Shown here: one piece after another, positions 1 through 6,329 of the stretch
How the letters are laid out: the number at the start of each line of letters is the position of its first letter
Numbering within the stretch: the first letter of the stretch is position 1
Source: Deltaproteobacteria bacterium
GTDB taxonomy: Bacteria > Desulfobacterota > Desulfarculia > Adiutricales > Adiutricaceae
NCBI GenBank assembly: GCA_031257955.1
Contig: JAIRNQ010000269.1
Coordinates: forward strand, 1 to 8,599
Reading direction: 5' to 3'
Length of the DNA stretch: 8,599 nucleotides
Notes under the pieces: model-generated
Database searches by the model: none
What the model was told of the DNA's origin: nothing
Seen by the model: only the letters and a program-made list of their open reading frames with translations
Position numbers and translations under genes: made by a program

Positions 1-82
1 GGTAAGGCGGCTGGGGCTGGCCTGGATAGGCGGCCGGCGGTTGGTGGGGATAGGCGCCTTGGGGTTGGCCGGGATAGGCGAC
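1..82 (-). repeat. 24-bp in-frame tandem repeat (AYPGQP-type)
   Basis: Three imperfect 24-bp units occupy 82-59, 58-35 and 34-11, with a fourth beginning at 10. They encode VAYPGQPQ, GAYPHQPP, AAYPGQPQ and PPY. The plus strand shows the recurring cores ggataggcg (72-80, 48-56) and ggataggcgg (24-33). The repeat lies wholly in the Pro-rich tract of the zinc-ribbon gene and continues off the edge. Copy number probably varies by slippage. Confidence 0.75.
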
Positions 83-274
83 CGGCGGCAGGCTTGGAGA
101 GGCGTCCGGCGGTTGGCCGGGGTCTGGCGTTGGCGGCAGGGGTTGGCCCGGGTCGGCGCTTTGGGGCTGGCCGGGGGAGACGGGCGCGGCGGCCGTTTCG
201 CGTTGTTGTCCGCAGTTTGGGCAGAAGGAGTCGTCGCCGGGGATAGTGGCGCCGCAATATCGACAAGTCGGCAT
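1..274 (-). CDS. Zinc-ribbon protein with Pro/Gln-rich repeat tract (partial, runs off left edge)
   Basis: I translated 91 codons by hand from an ATG at 274-272 and met no stop before the window edge, so the C-terminus is missing. The N-terminus reads MPTCRYCGATIPGDDSFCPN and continues CG: cysteines 4, 7, 18 and 21 form a CxxC-x10-CxxC zinc ribbon of the zinc_ribbon_2/DZR type. Residues 32-91 are low complexity, rich in P, Q, G, A and Y, with three 8-residue units built on AYPGQP. Proteins with this layout usually continue into transmembrane segments or another C-terminal domain, which cannot be seen here. A Shine-Dalgarno AGGA (281-284) sits 6 nt before the ATG, and a sigma70-type promoter lies about 95 nt upstream. 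The gene is transcribed separately from the glycosyltransferase run. The function is unknown; the zinc-ribbon call is firm and the rest is inference. Confidence 0.85.
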   Translation of the reverse strand, partial: MPTCRYCGATIPGDDSFCPNCGQQRETAAAPVSPGQPQSADPGQPLPPTPDPGQPPDASPSLPPVAYPGQPQGAYPHQPPAAYPGQPQPPY

Positions 275-369
275 ATAAATTCCTATTGGTATAAGGTAAA
301 TATGAAAAGGTAATGGCTTTAGGTGAGCGAAAACTTGTTTTGGGCTATTTGGCATAGCTAGCCCTTGAA

Positions 370-398
370 ATTATAACCCAGGCCCGGGACAAAGGCAA
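370..398 (-). promoter_or_regulatory. Sigma70-type promoter for the zinc-ribbon gene
   Basis: On the minus strand the -10 hexamer is a perfect TATAAT (375-370). A -35-like TTGCCT (398-393, 4 of 6 matches to TTGACA) lies 17 bp upstream. Transcription would start near 363, giving a leader of roughly 88 nt before the zinc-ribbon ATG at 274. The leader is AT-richer than the rest of the window. A run of six T on this strand (402-397) partly overlaps the -35. No operator-like palindrome of note is visible. Confidence 0.65.
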
Positions 399-466
399 AA
401 AAGTCCGGCGGCGGCTGGCGGCGGGTGGATAAGGCTGCGGGCCTGGCCTGGCTGGTCGGGCCTGGT

Positions 467-508
467 TTGGGAATGGGTAGGCTTGGGAATGGGTAGGTTT
501 GGGTACGG
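467..508. repeat. 16-bp direct repeat just after the GT9 stop
   Basis: TTGGGAATGGGTAGG occurs exactly at 467-481 and again at 483-497, with a degenerate third copy TTGGGTACGG at 499-508. The period is 16 bp. The last unit abuts the GT9 stop codon (511-509). The repeat is outside coding sequence; I see no clear intrinsic terminator here, and the remaining 420-466 is GC-rich without an obvious hairpin. Confidence 0.75.
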
Positions 509-2083
509 TCAGGCTTTGGGGGTGGACCGATCGATTAGAGCGAGCGCGGCCATGGCCGAGTCGGCGAAGGACTTTCTGGTTAGTGGTTGGTCAAAGGCCA
601 GACTGGCTATGGCTTTTATGGTGGGCAGGGGATCGGGGAAAGGTGGCTCGCTGGGGTCCAGGAAATGGTTGTCCATGGAGGAGAGCTGGGGATTGGTAGG
701 CCCGTCGGGGAAGAGGGCCCGGGCCGAGGCTTCGCGGACGGCCAGGGCCAAGCGTTCGGTGGCCGTAAGGCGGGTCGGGAAGGCGGGGATTAGGGTTTGC
801 CCCAGGGAATCTTGGCCGGCCCGGTAGAGGCGAAATTGGCCGCCCGGGGCCGGGAGGAAGTCGGCGATGGGGATGGGGCCGGACGGGTCCGGAGGGAAAC
901 GGTCTTGGCGGAAACGGGCCGAGAGTATCGACAGGGCGGCCCGGAGCGCCGGCTGGGCCGGCGGCAAGGCCGGACAAGGCCGGGTGGGGCAGGGTCGGAT
1001 TTCGGCGCAAGGGGCGCAGGGGGCCAGGCCTTGGACGATTAGGGCGCCTGGGGCGTAGGGGGCGGTTTCGCCGGCCAGGGCCGGGCCGCCAAAAATCGTG
1101 AGGGTCGGGGCCCCCACGGCGGCGGCGATATGGGCCACCCCGGTGTCGGCCGAGACGAAGAGATCCAGTCTGGCCAGAATGGCGCCCAGTGCCTTTAAGG
1201 GGGTTTGCCCGGACAAATCTAGGGGGGCCAACGGAGAAAGCCCCGGAGTGGGTCGGGGAGCCGCTAGAGGAAGGATTTGTGTGGCGATTTGTGTGGCGAT
1301 TTGTGGGGAGATTTGGAAGGCGCCCGGGAACAGGGCCAAAAACCGCCGGGCCAGGGAGCGTTCGCCGGGTCCGCCCAAGAGGAGCAAGCCAGCTTCCGGG
1401 TAGGCCTGGGCCAAGCCCAGGGCCAGCTCGACGAAACGTTCGACCGGCCAGCGCCTGAGGTGGTTGCCGCTTCCTAAATGTAGGCCAATTAAGGGACGGC
1501 CCTCCGGGAGGGGAGGCAGGTCGGGCCAGGGGGACTCGGGGGCGCCGTGGCCGCCGGGGGTTTTGGGGTCGCTTGGCCCGGCCTTGGCCGCGGCCAAAGC
1601 GGGGTCCCAGAGGGCGCGCCTGGAGGACTTGGGACCGGCCGGGGAGAGGAGGCGCCAAAGATCGACCAGGTTGAGGCGGCCCAAGGGCCGGTCGACGCTC
1701 ATGATGGCGGCGGCCAGGCGCTGGGGTTGGGGCAGAAGGGGACCGCCCGGGCCAGCTTGGGGGCCCAGGGTGGTTTTGGGGGCAAACCTTTGGGCGAAGG
1801 CCAGGGCCGGGGCCGAGGAGGAGAGGTTCACCAACAGATCGATTCGGTCCGGCAAGGCTTTGAGTTTTAGGCTGGACTCAGGGCCGTAAGAGTTTTCTAT
1901 AAACTCATTTTCGTTTATGAGTACCGTTTGATCCGTAAGGCCGATGATGGCCGCGGCCGCGGCCACCTCCGGTCGGGTGGCCACCAGTATCAGCGGGCCC
2001 GGTAAGGATTTGAGTTCGCGGAGAAGGGGCGTGGCCTGGACCAGATCGCCCAGTTTCATGGGCTGGACGACCAGGGCGGTCAT
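509..2083 (-). CDS. Glycosyltransferase family 9 (heptosyltransferase-like) with C-terminal extension
   Basis: This 524-residue protein is GT9-like (ADP-heptose:LPS heptosyltransferase family), cytoplasmic enzymes that transfer a sugar from a nucleotide donor. Residues 7-22 (QPMKLGDLVQATPLLR) are the N-terminal acceptor-side signature. Residues 202-213 (HLGSGNHLRRWP) and 308-334 (LFVSADTGVAH, then a GAPTLTIFGGP stretch) are the donor-side motifs. Cysteines 356, 359, 365 and 370 follow in a Cys/Pro-rich patch. The family usually ends near 350 residues; here about 135 more (390-524) have no domain I recognise. An insert at about 257-288 carries a QIAT repeat. The ATG overlaps the upstream TGA as ATGA and lacks a strong Shine-Dalgarno, so translation is probably coupled. 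Donor and acceptor are unknown; a heptose or similar sugar is only a family-level guess. Confidence 0.88.
   Translation of the reverse strand: MTALVVQPMKLGDLVQATPLLRELKSLPGPLILVATRPEVAAAAAIIGLTDQTVLINENEFIENSYGPESSLKLKALPDRIDLLVNLSSSAPALAFAQRFAPKTTLGPQAGPGGPLLPQPQRLAAAIMSVDRPLGRLNLVDLWRLLSPAGPKSSRRALWDPALAAAKAGPSDPKTPGGHGAPESPWPDLPPLPEGRPLIGLHLGSGNHLRRWPVERFVELALGLAQAYPEAGLLLLGGPGERSLARRFLALFPGAFQISPQIATQIATQILPLAAPRPTPGLSPLAPLDLSGQTPLKALGAILARLDLFVSADTGVAHIAAAVGAPTLTIFGGPALAGETAPYAPGALIVQGLAPCAPCAEIRPCPTRPCPALPPAQPALRAALSILSARFRQDRFPPDPSGPIPIADFLPAPGGQFRLYRAGQDSLGQTLIPAFPTRLTATERLALAVREASARALFPDGPTNPQLSSMDNHFLDPSEPPFPDPLPTIKAIASLAFDQPLTRKSFADSAMAALALIDRSTPKA
1276..1311 (-). repeat. 12-bp in-frame tandem repeat inside the GT9 gene
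   Basis: Plus-strand units TTTGTGTGGCGA at 1276-1287 and 1288-1299 are identical; a degenerate third, TTTGTGGGGAGA, is at 1300-1311. They encode the QIATQIATQ stretch at about residues 261-269 of the GT9 protein. The period keeps the reading frame, so copy changes would lengthen a loop without breaking the gene. Confidence 0.85.
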
Positions 2084-2102
2084 GGGTTAAAGCCCATGAC
2101 CG
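2077..2102 (-). promoter_or_regulatory. Hairpin sequestering the GT9 start codon at the ATGA overlap
   Basis: The plus strand reads CGGTCATGGG (2077-2086), loop TTAAAG, CCCATGACCG (2093-2102): a perfect 10-bp stem. In the minus-strand message the 5' arm holds bases of the last codons of the CgeB-like gene, although part of its 3' arm contains the ATGA where that gene stops and the GT9 gene begins on the complementary side (2080-2083). The GT9 start codon is therefore base-paired unless a ribosome finishing the upstream gene opens it. The structure is directly visible; the coupling role is inference. Confidence 0.7.
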
Positions 2103-3879
2103 TTTTGGCCAGTTTGGCCAGGCGGTGGGAGTAGAGATGTTCGGCCTGGACCCGGCGGTGGGCCTTGGCGGCGATTCTCTCTCGGAGGTTGGGGCGGTCC
2201 AGGTAAAACCTGGCTTTCTCGGCGGCGTCGGCGGCGTCGCGGTAAGTGGCCACCTCGTCGGGCTCGAAGAGATCGAACAGCTGGGCACGGTGATCTGTCA
2301 GCAGAAAGGCCCGGCAAGCCGGGACGTCGAAGACGCGCTGGTTTAGGCCGTTTTTCATTTGGGCGCTGGTAACGTTCAGGTTAACCGCCGCCGAGCGGTA
2401 GCGTTCGGCCAGGGCGGCGTAATAGTCCAGGCGCGGAAGGCACCGGACGCCGGGGAGGAGTTTTAACCAGTCGGGGTCGCCGTTGATTTCCAGTAGGTCC
2501 TTGGGAAAGGCCGAGAGGATTTCCAAACGCCTTAGGCGGCTGGCCCTCCAGGTAATTAAGGCCGCGAGGTTAAGGCGGGCCTCGTGGGAGAGGCCGGAGT
2601 CCAGACCGGCAAAGTCGGGGCCCGGTATTAGGTGGCGGTTTTCCAGAAAGTCGGCGGCCAGGGAGTCCGCGGCCGATAGGGCTTCGGGGCCCAGGCCGGA
2701 AAGGGCCAGATACTTGTCGGTGGCCGCCGAGAGGCTGTCGCCGACGAAGGCTACGACAGGACGGCAATTTTGGGGCCGGCGGTTTTCGGCCCGGCCGTTA
2801 TCGGACGGTAGAAAAACCGCGGGATCGGAGGCCAGCGGGAGGTGGGTGACCGGACCATAGCCCAGGCTCTTGAGAAGTTCCAGGTAGTCGCTGTCCCAGG
2901 AGAAGGCAAAAAAATCGCCCTTGGGACGTTTGGCCGCGCCCAGTATGAAGAACGGGCTGTCCACGAACCAGGAGGCCATGGGAATGCCCAGGCGGTTTAG
3001 GCTGTCGGCCAAGAGGCCCTCGGCGTCAAAACCCAAGTGGTTCACGGTCAGAACCATCTCCGGCCTGAAGTCCTTTATCTGGGCCAGGAGTCGGGCGTAG
3101 TCGGATCCGTCGGCCCTGGCGCCCAACTTGGCCGACCAGACGGCCAGGGGCGAACCCAGGAGGCGGATGGCGGCTTGAATCTCGCGCCCCAAAAAATAGT
3201 CGGCGTCCAGAAAGAGGATCCTGGGCGGCTTGAAGCGCCTGGGCTGGGACCAAGCCGTTGGTTTGGCCGGGGTTCCGGTCGGCCGATCTGCCGAGAGATC
3301 GGCCGGCCAGGCCGAAGGATTGGTGGCGGGGTAGAGGTCGGGGTCCAGGCGCAGGTTGGTCGGGCGGGCCAGGACGGCTTCCGGGGCCCCGGCCGGAAGG
3401 TTACGAAGGGGGCCGACCGAGAGGGTGAAGTTGGGTCTCTCCAGGAGTTTGGACATGTCACGGGCGGTCAGGGCGGCCGAGGCCAGCTCGGCCCTGGCCT
3501 CCACTGCCAGTACCGGGGCCTTGGGCGGAAGCTTCTCCAGGGCAAACTCCAGGTGGTAACCCAGGCCCAGGCCCAGGACGGTCAGGCCCGGCGGAGGCGA
3601 GGGCCGTTCTTGAAAAAACCGTTCGACCAAGGCCCGGTCTTCGCCCTGGGGGTTCAAGGCCGAGGAAAGGCGCCTTTCGCCGGAGTCGTTTTTGAGCTTG
3701 AGGAAGGGCTGGCCGTTTGGGCCGGCGGACAAGAGAACCGAGAGGCTTTGGCCGAGAGGGGAAAACTCAAAGCCTTCGCCCGGGCCAAGTTCCTTGGGCG
3801 GAAACAGGCCCAGCGCCTCGGCCTGGGCCGGTTGGCGCTTTTGTAGCAGGGTAAGGTTTCTCTCGAACCAGGATTCCAT
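2080..3879 (-). CDS. Hybrid protein: Maf-like N-terminal domain fused to CgeB-type glycosyltransferase
   Basis: The 599-residue product has two parts. Residues 1-160 resemble the N-terminus of motility-associated-factor proteins: an opening FERNLTLLQKR (5-15) and a Rossmann-like GLGLGYHL (103-110), nearly the same as GLGLGWHL in the Maf gene of this cluster. After a Pro-rich linker (about 185-217), residues 219-599 match the CgeB/DUF3880 plus Glyco_trans_1_2 type: RILFLDADYF (220-229), SWFVDSPFF (303-311), an FVGDS turn (378-382), and a C-terminal NGLNQRVFDVPACRAFLLTD (510-529). CgeB-like proteins are presumed GT4-fold glycosyltransferases. I chose ATG 3879 because the ORF otherwise reaches ATG 4017, 100 nt inside the upstream gene; the Shine-Dalgarno is weak (GGTG, 6 nt away) and GTG 3888 is an alternative. 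The stop overlaps the GT9 start. Confidence 0.85.
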   Translation of the reverse strand: MESWFERNLTLLQKRQPAQAEALGLFPPKELGPGEGFEFSPLGQSLSVLLSAGPNGQPFLKLKNDSGERRLSSALNPQGEDRALVERFFQERPSPPPGLTVLGLGLGYHLEFALEKLPPKAPVLAVEARAELASAALTARDMSKLLERPNFTLSVGPLRNLPAGAPEAVLARPTNLRLDPDLYPATNPSAWPADLSADRPTGTPAKPTAWSQPRRFKPPRILFLDADYFLGREIQAAIRLLGSPLAVWSAKLGARADGSDYARLLAQIKDFRPEMVLTVNHLGFDAEGLLADSLNRLGIPMASWFVDSPFFILGAAKRPKGDFFAFSWDSDYLELLKSLGYGPVTHLPLASDPAVFLPSDNGRAENRRPQNCRPVVAFVGDSLSAATDKYLALSGLGPEALSAADSLAADFLENRHLIPGPDFAGLDSGLSHEARLNLAALITWRASRLRRLEILSAFPKDLLEINGDPDWLKLLPGVRCLPRLDYYAALAERYRSAAVNLNVTSAQMKNGLNQRVFDVPACRAFLLTDHRAQLFDLFEPDEVATYRDAADAAEKARFYLDRPNLRERIAAKAHRRVQAEHLYSHRLAKLAKTVMGFNP

Positions 3880-3909
3880 TTGGGGCACCGGGGGGCGGCC
3901 AACCGTAAA

Positions 3910-3927
3910 GCCGGTCCTTAGACCGGC
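3910..3927 (-). promoter_or_regulatory. Hairpin with the GT4 stop codon in its loop
   Basis: GCCGGTC (3910-3916), loop CTTA, GACCGGC (3921-3927) is a perfect 7-bp stem. In the minus-strand message the tetraloop is UAAG, which contains the UAA stop of the GT4 gene, and the 3' arm is followed by CUUUACGG. The U run is too short for a good intrinsic terminator. It may be an attenuator, an RNA-processing site or a brake on the next gene, whose start lies 31 nt further on. Confidence 0.6.
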
Positions 3928-5057
3928 AGGCGGTCGAGGGGTTTGTTGCCGGGCACTTCCAGAAAGTAAGGGCGGCTTTCCTTGGCCCGCAAGGCCAGAT
4001 CGAAGACCCGGGACCATTCCTCGGCCACCTTGTCCCAGGCGTAGCGGGCCCGGACCTTGGTTTGGGCCAGAGAGGATAAAGATTTCCTCAGATCGGAATC
4101 GGAAAGCAAAGTCAGGGCCCGTTCAACGTAGCGTTCCAGGTAGTCCTTGGCGCCCGGCCGTCCGGGGATCTTAAAGTCGGGAACCAAAACCGACTCCGAC
4201 AGCGCGAAATAATCGGACGTAACCACCGCCGTTCCCAACGCCTGGGCCTCGAGGACGGCCAGACAGCTAACCTCGGGGAAGGTCGAGGGGTAGACCATCA
4301 TCTCGGCCTCGGCCAAGTGCCGATAATACTCATCCTTGGGCAGCGGTCCCAGATCGACGATTTTGGGGTCCTTCGAGACCAAGAGGCCCAGATAATCGTA
4401 AAGGCTGGCCAAGGATCGATCGGAGAGGGCGTCGGCCATCTTGTAGCCGCAAAGGTGGAGGCGCAGATCCGGCCTGTTCATGGAAAGCCGGGGCCAGACC
4501 GATTCCAGCAGGACCTTGAGGCCCCGCTCGGGCCGGGAGGCGTAAATTAGTTTACCCGGTATTTTGGCGGTACCTCGGGAGGCCCGATCCAAGAGATCAA
4601 AATCCAACCCATTTCTGGTAACCACTGTCCGCTCTTCCAGCTGGGGCAAGCGGGTCAAAAAATTGTGCCTATGGAACTCCGACAGGACCAAGCAAATGTC
4701 TATCTCGTCGTGTATGGCCCTTAGGGCCTGGGGGTTATCTAGGGTGTCGTGGTTCCAGAGGACCTTTAGGCGGCTTTTGATGGGGAGACTAAAGAAACCA
4801 AAAAATCGGCTTACCACCATGATATCGAAGGTGGTGTGGGCCAAGAGGTTTAAGGACTTGCGAAAGGGGTGGTAGCTCACCCCGTCGTAAGTGCCCGGGT
4901 TATTGGAATTGTTGATGGCCAACACCTGATGGCCCTGGCGGGTCATGGCTTTGGCCATTTGGATGAAGGCGGTTTCGGCCCCGCCCAGGGATCCGGTCTC
5001 CAGGGCGTTGCCCTCGAAAGGCACCCCGTCGGTAAAAAAGCCGATGACCTTTTTCAC
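3918..5057 (-). CDS. Glycosyltransferase family 4 (GT-B fold)
   Basis: This 379-residue protein is a GT4-type retaining glycosyltransferase, presumably cytoplasmic and using a nucleotide-sugar donor. The N-terminal half has the acceptor-side glycine loop GSLGGAETAF (22-31) and an NHD motif (102-104). The C-terminal half has ASRPERGLKVLLE (173-185), a LHLCGY strand (200-205) and the donor-site EX7E motif in PEVSCLAVLEAQALG (261-275), with E262 and E270 as the pair. Length is normal for the family. The start is GTG (5057-5055), overlapping the preceding TGA as GTGA; a strong GGAGG (5065-5069) lies 7 nt upstream and supports it. There is no signal peptide or membrane segment. It sits third in the glycosylation run; sugar and acceptor are unknown. 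Confidence 0.92.
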   Translation of the reverse strand: MKKVIGFFTDGVPFEGNALETGSLGGAETAFIQMAKAMTRQGHQVLAINNSNNPGTYDGVSYHPFRKSLNLLAHTTFDIMVVSRFFGFFSLPIKSRLKVLWNHDTLDNPQALRAIHDEIDICLVLSEFHRHNFLTRLPQLEERTVVTRNGLDFDLLDRASRGTAKIPGKLIYASRPERGLKVLLESVWPRLSMNRPDLRLHLCGYKMADALSDRSLASLYDYLGLLVSKDPKIVDLGPLPKDEYYRHLAEAEMMVYPSTFPEVSCLAVLEAQALGTAVVTSDYFALSESVLVPDFKIPGRPGAKDYLERYVERALTLLSDSDLRKSLSSLAQTKVRARYAWDKVAEEWSRVFDLALRAKESRPYFLEVPGNKPLDRLPV

Positions 5058-6316
5058 AACGAAGCCTCCATGTTGAGGGCCCGGCGGTGGGTCGGGGATA
5101 GGCGGATGGCCTCGGCCAGAAGCAGCCTGGCCTTGGGGGTGTCGCCCTCGGTAATCAACGATTCGGCCAGGGCCACGTAGGGTTCAGGGTGTTCGGGGTT
5201 AAGACGCACCGCCTCTTCCCAAGCCTTCCGGGCTTCCCGGTGGCGCCCCAGGGTGGCGTTGGCCTTGGCCAGCAGGCTGGCCGAGACGAAGCCCAGTTTG
5301 CGGTGATCGGCCCCCCAGCCGGGATCGCCGCAGCCCAAGGCCAAGGCCTTGGTAAGTTGCGAGACGCATTCCTCGTTCCGGCCCGATTCGGCCAGAAGCC
5401 GCCCCAAGTAGGCCCGTCCCGGTCCGTACCCCGGCCTGGCCCGGCAAAGGTACCTGAGGCATTCTTCGGCCAGGGCGTAATCGCCCAGGCGTTGGTGGGT
5501 TTGGCTCAGGAGGATCAGGGAGTGGCTCCAGAGGGAGGGGCTCTCCAAGAGAACGTTTTCGGCCTGACCGGCCTCGGAGAGCCCGGTGCCCAAAAGGCCG
5601 GCTTCGGCCGCACCGTTAAGGTAATCCTTGGCTTCCTTGAAGTAACGCAGGTTAAAGAGGGTCCGTCCGGTCTGGTAAAGGTGGTAGAAGTCCCCGGCCG
5701 CCGTCTGGGGGTCGGAGATCAGGAGCTGGAGGTTGCGATGGCCTTTTTCTCGGGCTTGCTTGCCGTCGGCGTAGCCCCAGTGGCGGATCTCGGCCGGGGT
5801 GTGGACCACCGGCCACTCGGGCGGGTGGGTCAGCTGCTCGTGGATGCGGCCTTGGAAACGGGCCTCGGGGGAATTGGCGAAAACCCTTTTTTGCCAGAGC
5901 CGGTCGCCCTGAGGGACGACCACCTCGGTGGCCGTAAAGATTAGGCCCCCGGAACCCAGCCGGTCCCGGATCATGGCCAGATCGGTTACCGTCAGACTGT
6001 TGTCGGCGTCCAGCCAAAGGATGAAGTCGGTGGTCATGAAATCGAGACCAAAATTTCGGGCTTGGGAAAAATCGTCGTTCCAGTGGGTATGGACCACCTT
6101 GGCCCCGTAAGCGGCGGCCATTTCGGCGCTGGCGTCGGTGGAACCGGTATCCACCACGACCATTTCGTCCAGAAGGCCGGCCAAGGGCCCCAGGCTGTAG
6201 GGCAAGTTATTGGCCTCGTTTTTCATGATCATGGCCAAGCCCAGAGTTGGCCCACTTGGGCCGGTCTTGAAGCGCTGGCCGGCCCAGCCGTCTTGCATGA
6301 AATCGTCGCTAAACAT
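5054..6316 (-). CDS. Glycosyltransferase family 2 with C-terminal TPR repeats
   Basis: The 420-residue protein starts with a GT2 (GT-A fold) domain: LAMIMKNEANNL (27-38) is the nucleotide-binding start, VVVDTGSTD (53-61) follows, and LWLDADN (100-106) holds the DxD-type metal site. RIHEQL (157-162) matches the conserved HE of the beta-1,4-glucosyltransferase-like subgroup. Residues from about 205 to 420 are helical TPR-like repeats, clearest at 263-325 and 347-410 (AWEEAVRLNPEHPEPYVALA is typical). This GT2-TPR layout is common in protein and surface-glycan glycosylation loci, where TPRs may dock the acceptor protein; that role is inference. A Shine-Dalgarno AAGGGG (6323-6328) sits 6 nt before ATG 6316, 13 nt after the Maf stop. 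The stop overlaps the next gene's GTG. Confidence 0.92.
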   Translation of the reverse strand: MFSDDFMQDGWAGQRFKTGPSGPTLGLAMIMKNEANNLPYSLGPLAGLLDEMVVVDTGSTDASAEMAAAYGAKVVHTHWNDDFSQARNFGLDFMTTDFILWLDADNSLTVTDLAMIRDRLGSGGLIFTATEVVVPQGDRLWQKRVFANSPEARFQGRIHEQLTHPPEWPVVHTPAEIRHWGYADGKQAREKGHRNLQLLISDPQTAAGDFYHLYQTGRTLFNLRYFKEAKDYLNGAAEAGLLGTGLSEAGQAENVLLESPSLWSHSLILLSQTHQRLGDYALAEECLRYLCRARPGYGPGRAYLGRLLAESGRNEECVSQLTKALALGCGDPGWGADHRKLGFVSASLLAKANATLGRHREARKAWEEAVRLNPEHPEPYVALAESLITEGDTPKARLLLAEAIRLSPTHRRALNMEASL

Positions 6317-6329
6317 TTTTCGCCCCTTT

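Noticed and set aside
41..313. Plus-strand 90-residue ORF
   Set aside because: It is Gly/Trp/Arg-rich antisense to the zinc-ribbon gene, whose CxxC motifs, Shine-Dalgarno and promoter all support the minus strand.
390..430. Intrinsic terminator before the six-T run on the minus strand
   Set aside because: The GC-rich stretch before the T run is made of repeated GCC/CCG and does not form a stem longer than about 3 bp.
591..1658. Minus-strand 355-residue ORF in another frame of the GT9 gene
   Set aside because: It is almost entirely Pro, Arg and Gly with no domain; it is a frame shadow of a GC-rich gene with clear GT9 motifs.
3037..3846. Plus-strand 269-residue ORF
   Set aside because: It is antisense to the CgeB-like gene, rich in G and R with no recognisable motif; long antisense frames are expected at this GC content.
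3880..4017. Upstream ATG at 4017 extending the CgeB-like protein by 46 residues
   Set aside because: It would overlap the GT4 gene by 100 nt, and the extra residues are Pro/Gly/Arg-rich read-through of that gene's C-terminus in another frame. The Maf-like FERNL opening fits a start at 3879.
5189..5944. Plus-strand 251-residue ORF
   Set aside because: It is antisense to the GT2-TPR gene, which has clear family motifs; there is no domain or ribosome site of its own.
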